This document shows positions 1-9,098 of a stretch of 10,863 bases of DNA, piece by piece; position 1 is the first letter of the stretch, and the number at the start of each line of letters is the position of its first letter. The translations under genes were made by a program, and so were the position numbers. The notes beneath the pieces are model-generated. The model did not search any database. It worked only from the letters and a program-made list of their open reading frames with translations, and was not told where the DNA came from. Origin of the DNA: Deltaproteobacteria bacterium. GTDB taxonomy: Bacteria; Myxococcota; Polyangia; Haliangiales; Haliangiaceae. Location: positions 1 to 10,863 of the forward strand of contig JAGSPR010000250.1 in the NCBI GenBank assembly GCA_018262455.1, read 5' to 3'.

Positions 1-33
1 GCCGCTGCCGCTGCCGCTGCCGCTGCCGCTGCC
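1..33 (-). repeat. Hexanucleotide repeat encoding Gly-Ser linker (runs off left edge)
   Basis: On the plus strand this is GCCGCT repeated five times plus GCC, read on the minus strand as GGC AGC codons (Gly-Ser). It is in frame in the monooxygenase-like gene and continues beyond the window. The serine codon is AGC, unlike the TCG used in the Gly-Ser tract at 1077-1124, so the two tracts did not arise by copying one from the other. Confidence 0.9.
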
Positions 34-498
34 GCCGATCGTGATGTCGGCACACTGGTAGTAGAATGAGTTGTAAGGGACCGAGGTGGTCATGATCTGC
101 ATGAGCTGGAGGGTGCAGTTGTCGCACGGGGTGGTCGGCAGGGTGACCGCCTGCGTGTAGTGGCCGCCCGCTTTGTCCGCGATCGGCTCGACCAGCGTGA
201 ATGCGAAATTGTCGTCCGGGTTGTTCGGGTTCATGAAGACGTCGTTGCCGTCATCATCGAACGCGATCCGGTAGTGCCCCGGATGATCGACGGTCTCGTT
301 CCACTCGACCATGATCGTCTCGCCGGGCTGGAAGTTGGTGACCTTCGTGCCGCGCGTCGATCCGGCGGCTCCGCACGGCCCTGCCTTCTGATCGGCGCTG
401 CGCGGCGCCGGCGACGTCATCGCGATGTGCGCCTGTGCGGCAGGAGGACAGAGCGAAGCGACGAGCACCAGCAGCGCCGCGAGGGAGACAGTACGCAT
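1..498 (-). CDS. Secreted polysaccharide-monooxygenase-like protein with histidine brace (3' partial)
   Basis: The first 166 residues are visible; the frame is still open at the left edge. Residues 1-23 form a Sec signal peptide ending A-Q-A, so cleavage leaves His24 as the mature N-terminus (HIAMTSPAPR). A free N-terminal His is the hallmark of lytic polysaccharide monooxygenases, where it and a second His bind one copper that oxidises chitin, cellulose or similar polymers. The likely second ligand is His75 in DHPGHYRIAF; His72 is an alternative. Cys42, 125, 128 and 149 could form disulfides. After residue 154 a (Gly-Ser)n linker begins and runs off the window, suggesting a further domain or anchor. 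The layout matches what I remember as the SCE4755-family monooxygenase-like proteins of myxobacteria. Activity on polysaccharide is unproven for that group, so a copper-carrier role is possible. The gene lies 63 bp downstream of an ExbD gene on the same strand. ATG at 498 is preceded by an in-frame GTG, but ATG is the simpler start. Confidence 0.8.
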   Translation of the reverse strand, partial: MRTVSLAALLVLVASLCPPAAQAHIAMTSPAPRSADQKAGPCGAAGSTRGTKVTNFQPGETIMVEWNETVDHPGHYRIAFDDDGNDVFMNPNNPDDNFAFTLVEPIADKAGGHYTQAVTLPTTPCDNCTLQLMQIMTTSVPYNSFYYQCADITIGGSGSGSGSGSG

Positions 499-561
499 CA
501 CCCGAGGATGCCCGAGATCGGTCGGTCGCTGCCATCGCAAACGCCCACCCGGTGCGGCCGA

Positions 562-969
562 TCACGGCGATTCGTGGATCCTGACCGCCACCGTGACCTC
601 GTCGTGGCTCGCGTCCGCGGCCAGGCTCCGCACGCTATCCACCATCGCCACCACCTCGTGCCACGGCACACCCGCGTCGAAGTCGACGAACACGGCTTTG
701 GAGGCACGCGTCTTGACCCGGATCGCGCCCAGGAGCTCGGCCGACTGGATCGGGCCGCCATCGTCGATCGAGACCGTCAGGTCGGCATGGAGCCTGACGA
801 CGACCGGCTGGACGTCGGAGATCACCGTGTCGTCTCGCGGCGGCAGCGCCACCCGCTCCTGCTTCATCATGATCGGCATCAGCACGAGGAAGATGATGAG
901 CAGCACCAGCAGGACGTCGATCAGGGGCGTGACGTTGATCTCGGGTCCCCGCGTCGACGACATCCCCAT
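562..969 (-). CDS. ExbD/TolR-family biopolymer transport protein
   Basis: This 135-residue protein is of normal length for ExbD/TolR. A short cytoplasmic N-terminus is followed by the family signature EINVTPLIDVLLVLLIIFL at residues 10-28. It contains the conserved membrane Asp (Asp18) that carries protons in ExbD and TolR. One transmembrane helix (about 16-35) leads into a periplasmic domain of about 100 residues. Family members work with ExbB/TolQ as a proton-driven motor energising TonB- or TolA-type partners. No ExbB/TolQ, TonB or TonB-dependent receptor is present here, so its motor partner must be encoded elsewhere or it works with an unrelated one. It sits between the large beta-sandwich protein gene (97 bp upstream) and the monooxygenase-like gene (63 bp downstream), all on the minus strand. 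ATG at 969 is chosen; a second in-frame ATG two codons later is equally possible. Confidence 0.93.
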   Translation of the reverse strand: MGMSSTRGPEINVTPLIDVLLVLLIIFLVLMPIMMKQERVALPPRDDTVISDVQPVVVRLHADLTVSIDDGGPIQSAELLGAIRVKTRASKAVFVDFDAGVPWHEVVAMVDSVRSLAADASHDEVTVAVRIHESP

Positions 970-1038
970 GACCTAGCGATACACGACCCGCGCGCGCGTC
1001 GAACCGCTCGGCCGTTCACGCCGCGTGACAGGGCGGGG

Positions 1039-1064
1039 CCTGCGGTCGCGGTCGCGGTCGCAGG
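1039..1064. repeat. GCGGTC triplicated hexamer within a 6-bp inverted repeat
   Basis: Three copies of GCGGTC (1042-1059) are bracketed by CCTGCG (1039-1044) and CGCAGG (1059-1064), giving a six-base stem. It lies two bases beyond the stop codon of the 914-residue protein and upstream of the ExbD gene. A weak terminator or mRNA 3'-end hairpin is possible, but no T-run follows it on the minus strand, so this is uncertain. The rest of the 970-1066 gap shows nothing recognisable. Confidence 0.4.
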
Positions 1065-1066
1065 GG

Positions 1067-3811
<2,745 letters not shown>

Positions 3812-3838
3812 GGTCGCGACGTATCACACCTGGACAGC

Positions 3839-5194
3839 TCAGTCCTTGGAGACGACCCCCGGCGGGGGCACCGGAGACGCCGGCGGCTGGTGGCGGGACT
3901 TGCCGAACGAGCCGAGCAACCAGAACACGACGCCGAGCACGATCACGCCGGCGATGTTGAGCGAGGCATCGCTCCCTACCACGCCTTCGACGCCGTGCTT
4001 CTCGTAGAACCGCGAGTCGGCCAGCCCGACGTACGCGATCGCGGCGTTGCCAGCCGCGACAAACAGCGAGTACTGCGTCGAGGCCGCCTTGCCGCTGTTG
4101 CCGATCGTCTCGAGCACCGTCGCCGTGAACGCCGAGTAACAGAACCCGGTGATCAGCGCGTAGGTCAGCGAGCCCCAGATGAACGTCATCTCGGACCGCG
4201 GCGACAGGGCCATCGCGATGCCACACACCGCGGTCAGCGCGCCACCGAGCAGGTACATCGCGCGCCGGTTCGTGCGATCGCACAGGAATCCGCCGATCAG
4301 CGCACCGACGGCGGTCAGCACCTGGCCGAGCGGGCCGGTCGTGAACGCGAGCAGCTCGGAGGCCTTCAGGTCGACCAGCGCCTTCTCGACCGGCACCTGG
4401 AACACGTCGATGAACGGCTGCAGCCCCGAGCCCGAGGTCTGATCGAGGATCGCCGGACGCACGTAGTCCTCGGCCAGCGCGCCGAAATAGTTCGCGAGCG
4501 CCGCGGTCCCGACCGGCGACAGGCACAGCAGGATGCCGGTCAACCCGGCGCGGCTGAACAGCACGGCACCGACGTCGCGCAGCGTGCGGAGCAACACCGC
4601 ACCCAGCGAGCCGACCGCCTCGCGGATCGGCTCGTCGACCGCGAGCACCGCGAGCGAGGGCACCACCATCATCGCCGCGAGCACGAGCCCGATCGCGAGC
4701 GGATCGACGCCGTGGCCGGTCAGGTACACGGCGATCGCGGCCGAGAGGCCACCGCCGCACAGGTTGCCGACATTGTACCAGGCGCCCGCCTTGCCTCGCT
4801 GGTCGTCGGGCACCATGGTGGCCATCAGGCCACCGTTGCAGCTGCCGACGAGCCCCGAGATCATCTGCGCCGCGAACGCGCATCCCAGGAACGCCGTCGT
4901 TTGCTCGGGCAGCGGCATCAAGCAGGCCGCGACGAGACAGGCCGCTCCGAGCGCCGACACGAGCACGAGCCAGTGCTTGCGCTTCGGGCCGAAGTCGACG
5001 ATCGGCGCGTAGAGGAACTGCAGCACCGGCGGCAGCATCAGCAGCGTGACGTACCAGCCGATGTCGCCGACCTCGATCCCGCCGCGCCGCGTGAGATACG
5101 GCATCACCGCTCCCGAGAACGAACCGACGACGCCGTACGGCATGCCCGTGAGCGCGAACAGCCAGGGCGGAGGGGGCTTGTGCGCCGGCGGCAT
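3839..5194 (-). CDS. Major facilitator superfamily transporter, AmpG/PAT-like
   Basis: This 451-residue, strongly hydrophobic protein has about 12 predicted membrane helices, the usual MFS size. The N-terminal half shows GMPYGVVGSFSGAVMPYLTR (17-36), then FLYAPIVDFGPKRKHW (60-75), where DFGPKRK is an MFS motif-A-like loop between helices 2 and 3. The second half repeats it as GGFLCDRTNRR (301-311). A longer loop at about 241-283 sits after helix 7. The start PPPPWLFALTGMPYG resembles AmpG-like and related permeases, some of which import muropeptides, but the substrate cannot be read from sequence. The C-terminus is a Pro-rich cytoplasmic tail. The gene lies 93 bp downstream of the kinase and 27 bp upstream of the large beta-sandwich protein. 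No clear Shine-Dalgarno sequence precedes the ATG. The MFS call is firm; the AmpG comparison is moderate. Confidence 0.88.
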   Translation of the reverse strand: MPPAHKPPPPWLFALTGMPYGVVGSFSGAVMPYLTRRGGIEVGDIGWYVTLLMLPPVLQFLYAPIVDFGPKRKHWLVLVSALGAACLVAACLMPLPEQTTAFLGCAFAAQMISGLVGSCNGGLMATMVPDDQRGKAGAWYNVGNLCGGGLSAAIAVYLTGHGVDPLAIGLVLAAMMVVPSLAVLAVDEPIREAVGSLGAVLLRTLRDVGAVLFSRAGLTGILLCLSPVGTAALANYFGALAEDYVRPAILDQTSGSGLQPFIDVFQVPVEKALVDLKASELLAFTTGPLGQVLTAVGALIGGFLCDRTNRRAMYLLGGALTAVCGIAMALSPRSEMTFIWGSLTYALITGFCYSAFTATVLETIGNSGKAASTQYSLFVAAGNAAIAYVGLADSRFYEKHGVEGVVGSDASLNIAGVIVLGVVFWLLGSFGKSRHQPPASPVPPPGVVSKD

Positions 5195-5287
5195 GGTCGC
5201 GGATGATCGCTACAGCGTCCGCCGGCGGGCAATGGCGCCCGGCTCAGAACTGGCGGGAAGGCGTCGAAGGCCTCCCCAGCCGACAGC
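5195..5287. other. Intergenic gap between kinase and transporter genes
   Basis: This 93-bp spacer contains an imperfect hairpin at about 5256-5277 (GGGAAGGCG and CGCCTTCCC-like arms with mismatches), about ten bases after the kinase stop. There is no T-run, so termination is not established. I see no convincing promoter for the transporter. Confidence 0.3.
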
Positions 5288-7408
5288 TCACCGCCGCGCG
5301 CCGGTCAGCTGACGCGTTCGCAGCATCGCGATCACCGCGATCCCGAGCGCTCCGAGCGCCGCGAGCGCGAACACCGTGCGCGCCCCGGGGAACAGCTCCG
5401 AGAGCACGCCGCCGAGCTTGTTCGCCATGACCACGCGCCCCACGGTGGAGCCATCGAACCCGGTCAGCTTCTGCGACTTGACCTGGTACAGCGAGCCCTC
5501 ATGCTCGGCCTCCTTGATCGAGCCATCATCGAGGGCAGACTTCACGAGATCGTCGAGCTTCTCGTCGGTATGGACCCCGTCCGGCGCGACGATCGAGAGC
5601 AGCATGTCCTCGTCGAGCCGGATGTCGTCGATCAGCAAGCTCGCATCGAGCGACTGCACGAGCGTGCCGCTGTTCTCCTTGGTCGATCCGGAGCCGAGGA
5701 ACAGCGTCCGCGCGAAGAAGAAGCCGAGCGAAGGCGGCTGCGTGCCAAGGATACCGGTCTTGACCAGCTTGTCGTCATCGGTGCGCTGGAGGACGATCGT
5801 CTTCTCGCGGCCGCTGTCGAGCGCGCTCTTGATCCACGGGAGCTGCTTCAGATCGGTGTGCCAGGTCGGCGACGCGCTCGTGTACAGCAGGCGCGCCTTG
5901 TAGTCGGCCACGGCGACGACGATCGGGTACTCCTTGCCGGCGAGCTTGCGCCACAGATCCCAGTCCGTCGACGCGAGCTGGCTGTGGATGCGCTCGAGGT
6001 TGACCTGGTCCTCCGTCGCCTCGCCGAGCCCGAAATCCGCCTGATCGCGGTGGCTCGTCGTGTCACGCATCGCGCTCTGCAGGTACATCTGGTTCGCGTT
6101 CGCATCGAACCGCCCCGCGAGCAGCTTGAACGCGCGTTCGATCTGCACGCCGGTCGCCGTGAACGACTGGTCGTTCTCCGCCGACACCCGATCGCGCACC
6201 ACGAAGTCCGCGCCGAACCCGAGCCCGAGCGTGACCGCGAGCGCGGTCGCCGCGAACGACGCCCGTCGCCACGGCCGCGCGCGATCCCTCCCGAGATCGT
6301 CGAGCAGGTGATCCATCGTCGGGTAGCGATCGCCCGGCCTGACCGACAGCCCGCGCAGCACGATCTTGCGCAGCTCGCCGGACACCCGGCTCCGTGCCGG
6401 CGCCGGCCGGATCTTGCCGTCGCACACGTTGTCACCGAGCTCCTCGAACGTCTTGCCGCGAAACGGCCGCTCCCCGTACAGCGCCTCGTACAGCGCCACG
6501 CAGAAGTTGAACTGATCCGTCCGGGGATCGACGTTGCCGCCGGAGAACTGCTCTGGCGCCATGTACGCGGGCGTCCCCAGCACCATCCCCGACCTCGTCA
6601 GCTCGAGGTCGCTGACGCCCGGCCCGACTTCCTCGGACGGCCTGGCCGACGACAACCCGAAGTCCGTCACGCGGACGCGCCCGTCGCTGCCGACGAGCAC
6701 GTTGTCCGGCTTGAAGTCGCGATGCACGATGCCCGCCGCGTGCGCAGCGGCCAGGCCGCGCCCCGCCGCGATGTACGTCTCGATCGTGTCGGCGAGTGGC
6801 CGCGCGGCCTGCTGCCAGATCCGCAAGCTCGAGCCCGTCACGAGCTCCATCGCGATGTACGTCGCGCCCTCGGAGACGCCGGCGTCGTACACCGCCACGA
6901 CGTTCGGATGGTTCACCTGCGCCATCGATCGCGCCTCGCGCACCAGGCGATCCGTCAGCGCCTCGTCGGGCTTGTGCAGCAGCTTGAGTGCCACCCGCCG
7001 ACCGAGCCCTGGATCGTCCGCGCGATATACGATCCCCATCGCGCCCGCGCCGATCCGTTCCACCAGCGTGTAGCGCCCGATCATCTTGCCGACCTGCGCG
7101 GGGGTTCGCACCCGGACCTGGCCGTCCACGTCGTTGGCGTCCGCGGTCGCCCCGAGCGGGTCCAGCGTGCGGAGCGCGGGGTTCCCGGCGAGGCTCGCCA
7201 TGGTCTCGACCAGTGTCCCCACGGCGCCGCCCTGGTGCGTGCGCAGCGTGTCGAGGGCGGCGGCCCGCGTCGCATCCCGGGCGAGCAGGCTGATCAGACC
7301 GCGACATTCCTCACACCCATCGAGGTGCAGGACCGCGCGCCCACGCGCCGCGTGGTCGAGCGCTCCCGACATCAGATCCTGCACCGCGTTGGCGTCGAGA
7401 CACTCCAT
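5288..7408 (-). CDS. Ser/Thr protein kinase with N-terminal anti-sigma-type zinc motif and extracytoplasmic sensor domain
   Basis: This 706-residue protein has its parts in this order. Residues 1-75 contain HLDGCEEC (His28-x3-Cys32-x2-Cys35), the zinc motif of ZAS-type anti-sigma factors. Residues 113-375 are a Hanks-type kinase with glycine loop IGAGAMGIV (119-127), Lys142 in VALKLL, catalytic loop HRDFKPDN (229-236; Asp231), TDFG (248-251) and APE (284-286), so it should be active. A transmembrane helix lies at about 385-404. An extracytoplasmic region of about 270 residues (405-676) has Cache-like character around 495-515 and 560-600. A second helix at about 677-696 ends in a short basic tail. 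Having the sensor between two helices suggests detection of an envelope or external signal. The frame is open upstream to 7696 over the sigma gene, but ATG at 7408 puts the zinc domain right at the N-terminus and avoids that overlap. The divergent sigma factor is its likely partner. Confidence 0.93.
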   Translation of the reverse strand: MECLDANAVQDLMSGALDHAARGRAVLHLDGCEECRGLISLLARDATRAAALDTLRTHQGGAVGTLVETMASLAGNPALRTLDPLGATADANDVDGQVRVRTPAQVGKMIGRYTLVERIGAGAMGIVYRADDPGLGRRVALKLLHKPDEALTDRLVREARSMAQVNHPNVVAVYDAGVSEGATYIAMELVTGSSLRIWQQAARPLADTIETYIAAGRGLAAAHAAGIVHRDFKPDNVLVGSDGRVRVTDFGLSSARPSEEVGPGVSDLELTRSGMVLGTPAYMAPEQFSGGNVDPRTDQFNFCVALYEALYGERPFRGKTFEELGDNVCDGKIRPAPARSRVSGELRKIVLRGLSVRPGDRYPTMDHLLDDLGRDRARPWRRASFAATALAVTLGLGFGADFVVRDRVSAENDQSFTATGVQIERAFKLLAGRFDANANQMYLQSAMRDTTSHRDQADFGLGEATEDQVNLERIHSQLASTDWDLWRKLAGKEYPIVVAVADYKARLLYTSASPTWHTDLKQLPWIKSALDSGREKTIVLQRTDDDKLVKTGILGTQPPSLGFFFARTLFLGSGSTKENSGTLVQSLDASLLIDDIRLDEDMLLSIVAPDGVHTDEKLDDLVKSALDDGSIKEAEHEGSLYQVKSQKLTGFDGSTVGRVVMANKLGGVLSELFPGARTVFALAALGALGIAVIAMLRTRQLTGARR

Positions 7409-7441
7409 CGACCGGTGCGCATTGTGCCACGATAGGTCGCG
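7409..7441. promoter_or_regulatory. 33-bp divergent start region between kinase and sigma factor genes
   Basis: Only 33 bp separate the two start codons, so the promoter of each gene must largely overlap the other gene's 5' end, or the starts are slightly wrong. AGG at 7433-7435, six bases before the sigma ATG, is a weak Shine-Dalgarno. No good one precedes the kinase ATG. I could not find convincing -35/-10 pairs. Confidence 0.5.
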
Positions 7442-8299
7442 ATGGATGCAGTCGACGACCTCGCACGGTGCAGCGGCCTGCCCGCCGCGTGCCCCGCGGC
7501 TGCCGGGTCTGCCTGGGCGACCCTGCTCGCCACCGCCCGTACCGCCTGGCCCGATGTCCAGCTCGACGACGCCAAGCTCGCCGAGTTCATCGGCCCGCGC
7601 CTCGCCGGCACCGACGTCGCCGATGCGCTCACCGCGGCTCCCGCCGCCGACCTCGCCCTCGCCGCCGCTTGCGCCGCGCAGGAACCCACCGCCCACGCAG
7701 CGTTCGACACCATCCTCACCGAGGTCGATGCCGCCGGCGCCTCCACCCGTGCCCCCAAGGACCTCGTCGACGAGGTCAAGCAGCTCCTCCGCCTCCAGCT
7801 CCTCGTCGTGCGCGACGACAAACCTGCCGGCATCACCGGCTATCGCGGCAAGGGCCCGCTACGAGGCTGGGTCCGGATCACCGCCACCCGCGAGCTCATC
7901 CGCCACCTCAAGAAGCGCGCCCGCGAGCTCCCGATCGACAAGCAGCTCGACGAGGCCATCGGCGCCGACCCCGTCCTCGACCACCTCAAGGGCGAGTACC
8001 GTGCCCAGTTCGCGACGGCGTTGCGCGAAGCGATCGCCGAGCTGACCGCCGAGGACCGTACCCTGTTGCGCCAGCAGATCGTCGATAACCTCTCGATCGA
8101 CGAGCTCGGCGCCGCCTACGGAGTCCATCGCGCCACCGCCGCGCGCTGGCTCACCCGCGCCCGCGGCTCGCTCGTCACCGCGACCCACAGCCGGCTCGCC
8201 GCTCGGCTCGCCATGCCCGTCGACGACATCGACAGCGTGATGCGCCTGGTCCAGAGCCGGCTCGACGCCAGTGTCGTCCGCTATCTCCGCGACAGCTGA
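7442..8299 (+). CDS. RNA polymerase sigma factor, sigma-70 family (ECF-like, myxobacterial type)
   Basis: This 285-residue protein would direct RNA polymerase to a private set of promoters. Residues 65-160 cover region 2, with GYRGKGPLRGWVRITATREL (133-152) corresponding to regions 2.3-2.4, which melt and read the -10 element. Residues 190-245 are region 4, with helix-turn-helix LSIDELGAAYGVHRATAARW (217-236) for the -35 element. A 40-residue C-terminal extension follows, and the N-terminal 60 residues are variable. The pattern fits the Myxococcales-specific sigma-70 family expanded in Myxococcus, Stigmatella and Plesiocystis (TIGR03001 as I recall it). Region 2.2 reads APKDLVDEVKQLL where canonical ECFs have an acidic DAED-type motif. 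The gene is divergent from a kinase bearing an anti-sigma zinc motif, which implies control by that protein. ATG at 7442 has a weak AGG upstream. Confidence 0.9.
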   Translation: MDAVDDLARCSGLPAACPAAAGSAWATLLATARTAWPDVQLDDAKLAEFIGPRLAGTDVADALTAAPAADLALAAACAAQEPTAHAAFDTILTEVDAAGASTRAPKDLVDEVKQLLRLQLLVVRDDKPAGITGYRGKGPLRGWVRITATRELIRHLKKRARELPIDKQLDEAIGADPVLDHLKGEYRAQFATALREAIAELTAEDRTLLRQQIVDNLSIDELGAAYGVHRATAARWLTRARGSLVTATHSRLAARLAMPVDDIDSVMRLVQSRLDASVVRYLRDS

Positions 8300-8317
8300 C
8301 GGTTCACCCGTAGACCC

Positions 8318-8380
8318 GTAAGCGTAAGCGTAAGCGTAGGCGAATTCCGCTTACGCTTACGCTTACGCCTACGCTTACGC
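8318..8380. terminator. Hexamer-built inverted repeat between convergent genes; probable bidirectional terminator
   Basis: The left arm is GTAAGC x3 plus GTAGGC (8318-8341). The centre is the palindrome GAATTC (8342-8347). The right arm is GCTTAC x3, GCCTAC, GCTTAC (8349-8378). Bases 8318-8336 and 8348-8366 form a perfect 19-bp stem with an 11-base loop. A second register pairs 8328-8342 with 8366-8380 over 15 bp. It lies 18 bp after the sigma stop and 14 bp before the cupredoxin stop on the other strand, the expected place for a shared terminator. No T-run follows on either side, so termination efficiency is unknown. The rest of the gap (8300-8317, 8381-8394) holds nothing I recognise. Confidence 0.65.
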
Positions 8381-8394
8381 CGGATCAGGTCCGC

Positions 8395-9096
8395 TCACGG
8401 ATACGTCTTGCCGCCGGCCTTGTACTTCTCGCCGTACTTGTTGAGGTGGTCCACCTCGGCGCCACGCTTGAGCGTCAGCTCGATCGGCGCATCGCCACCG
8501 CCGACCTTGACGTCCGCGCTCGCTGGCTGGGTGGCGCGGCGTGCGTACGCGAAGACCTTCCAGCTGCCGACCGGGACGTTGTCGATGCTGAAGCTGCCGT
8601 CGGGCTTGGCCTTGGTGTGCCACCGGTTGGGCAACACGAGGATCGTCGCGGCCATCTCCGGGTGGATGTTGCAGTAGACGTCGATCACGCCGGCTTGCGT
8701 GAACTGCTTGCTCTTGGCGTCGTCGCCCTTCTTCATCGAGCCCAGGTCGAACTTGCGACTGGGCGATTGCGAGAACACGTTGTGCATGTAGTTGTCGAAG
8801 TTCGGGAACTCCACCGAGTCGTTGACGGTGATGCCGACGAGGTCTGGGATGAAGCGACGGCCTTCTTGCTTGATCGTGGTCTTCGCTGGCTTGGCGGCGG
8901 CATCCGCGGCCGGGACCGCGGGACCGACCACGTAGACGATGACGTCGACGCCAGTGGCGGCCTTGCCATCGGCCTCGGTGACCATGACCTTGCCGCTGAC
9001 CCGGCCAGTCGGATCGGCGGCAGCGACGGAGCCGATGCCAACGCCGAGCAAGATCGCGAGCACGGACGCACGGGTGAGGATGGTGATGGTGCGCAT
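8395..9096 (-). CDS. Periplasmic cupredoxin with amicyanin-type copper loop and C-terminal carboxypeptidase-regulatory-like segment
   Basis: This 233-residue protein has a signal peptide at about 1-27 (SVAAA before DPTG). The middle is a cupredoxin fold binding one type-1 (blue) copper, normally for electron transfer. The ligands are apparently His105 in NYMHNVF, then Cys142, His145 and Met148 in YCNIHPEM. The C-x2-H-x2-M loop is the short amicyanin-type spacing, not the longer plastocyanin/pseudoazurin one. Residues about 165-210 (KPDGSFSIDNVPVGSWKVFA) resemble a carboxypeptidase-regulatory-like beta unit. The tail is Lys/Gly-rich. I start it at 9096, where TGATG overlaps the stop of the upstream outer-membrane gene, giving translational coupling. 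An in-frame ATG at 9114 would only add six residues before the signal peptide. Electron partners are not evident; function as an electron carrier is inferred from the fold. Confidence 0.88.
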   Translation of the reverse strand: MRTITILTRASVLAILLGVGIGSVAAADPTGRVSGKVMVTEADGKAATGVDVIVYVVGPAVPAADAAAKPAKTTIKQEGRRFIPDLVGITVNDSVEFPNFDNYMHNVFSQSPSRKFDLGSMKKGDDAKSKQFTQAGVIDVYCNIHPEMAATILVLPNRWHTKAKPDGSFSIDNVPVGSWKVFAYARRATQPASADVKVGGGDAPIELTLKRGAEVDHLNKYGEKYKAGGKTYP

Positions 9097-9098
9097 CA
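9094..9098 (-). promoter_or_regulatory. TGATG stop/start overlap coupling two genes
   Basis: The TGA stop of the outer-membrane protein gene (9098-9096) shares its A with the ATG of the cupredoxin (9096-9094). Such overlaps usually mean that the downstream gene is translated by terminating ribosomes. It fixes the cupredoxin start and indicates that the two products are made together. Confidence 0.8.

Noticed and set aside
10..498. Lipoprotein reading of the monooxygenase-like signal peptide at Cys17
   Set aside because: The residue before the Cys is Leu, which does not fit a lipobox, whereas A-Q-A followed by His fits signal peptidase I and the histidine brace.
5501..7435. A plus-strand open frame of about 640 codons opposite the kinase
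   Set aside because: Low-complexity Arg-rich composition; the minus strand carries all kinase motifs in order.
7409..7696. A 96-residue N-terminal extension of the kinase
   Set aside because: Gly/Arg-rich, overlaps the sigma gene, and is not needed because the zinc motif domain starts naturally at the ATG at 7408.
8318..8380. CRISPR array
   Set aside because: The repeat units are six bases with no spacers, in two opposing arrays.
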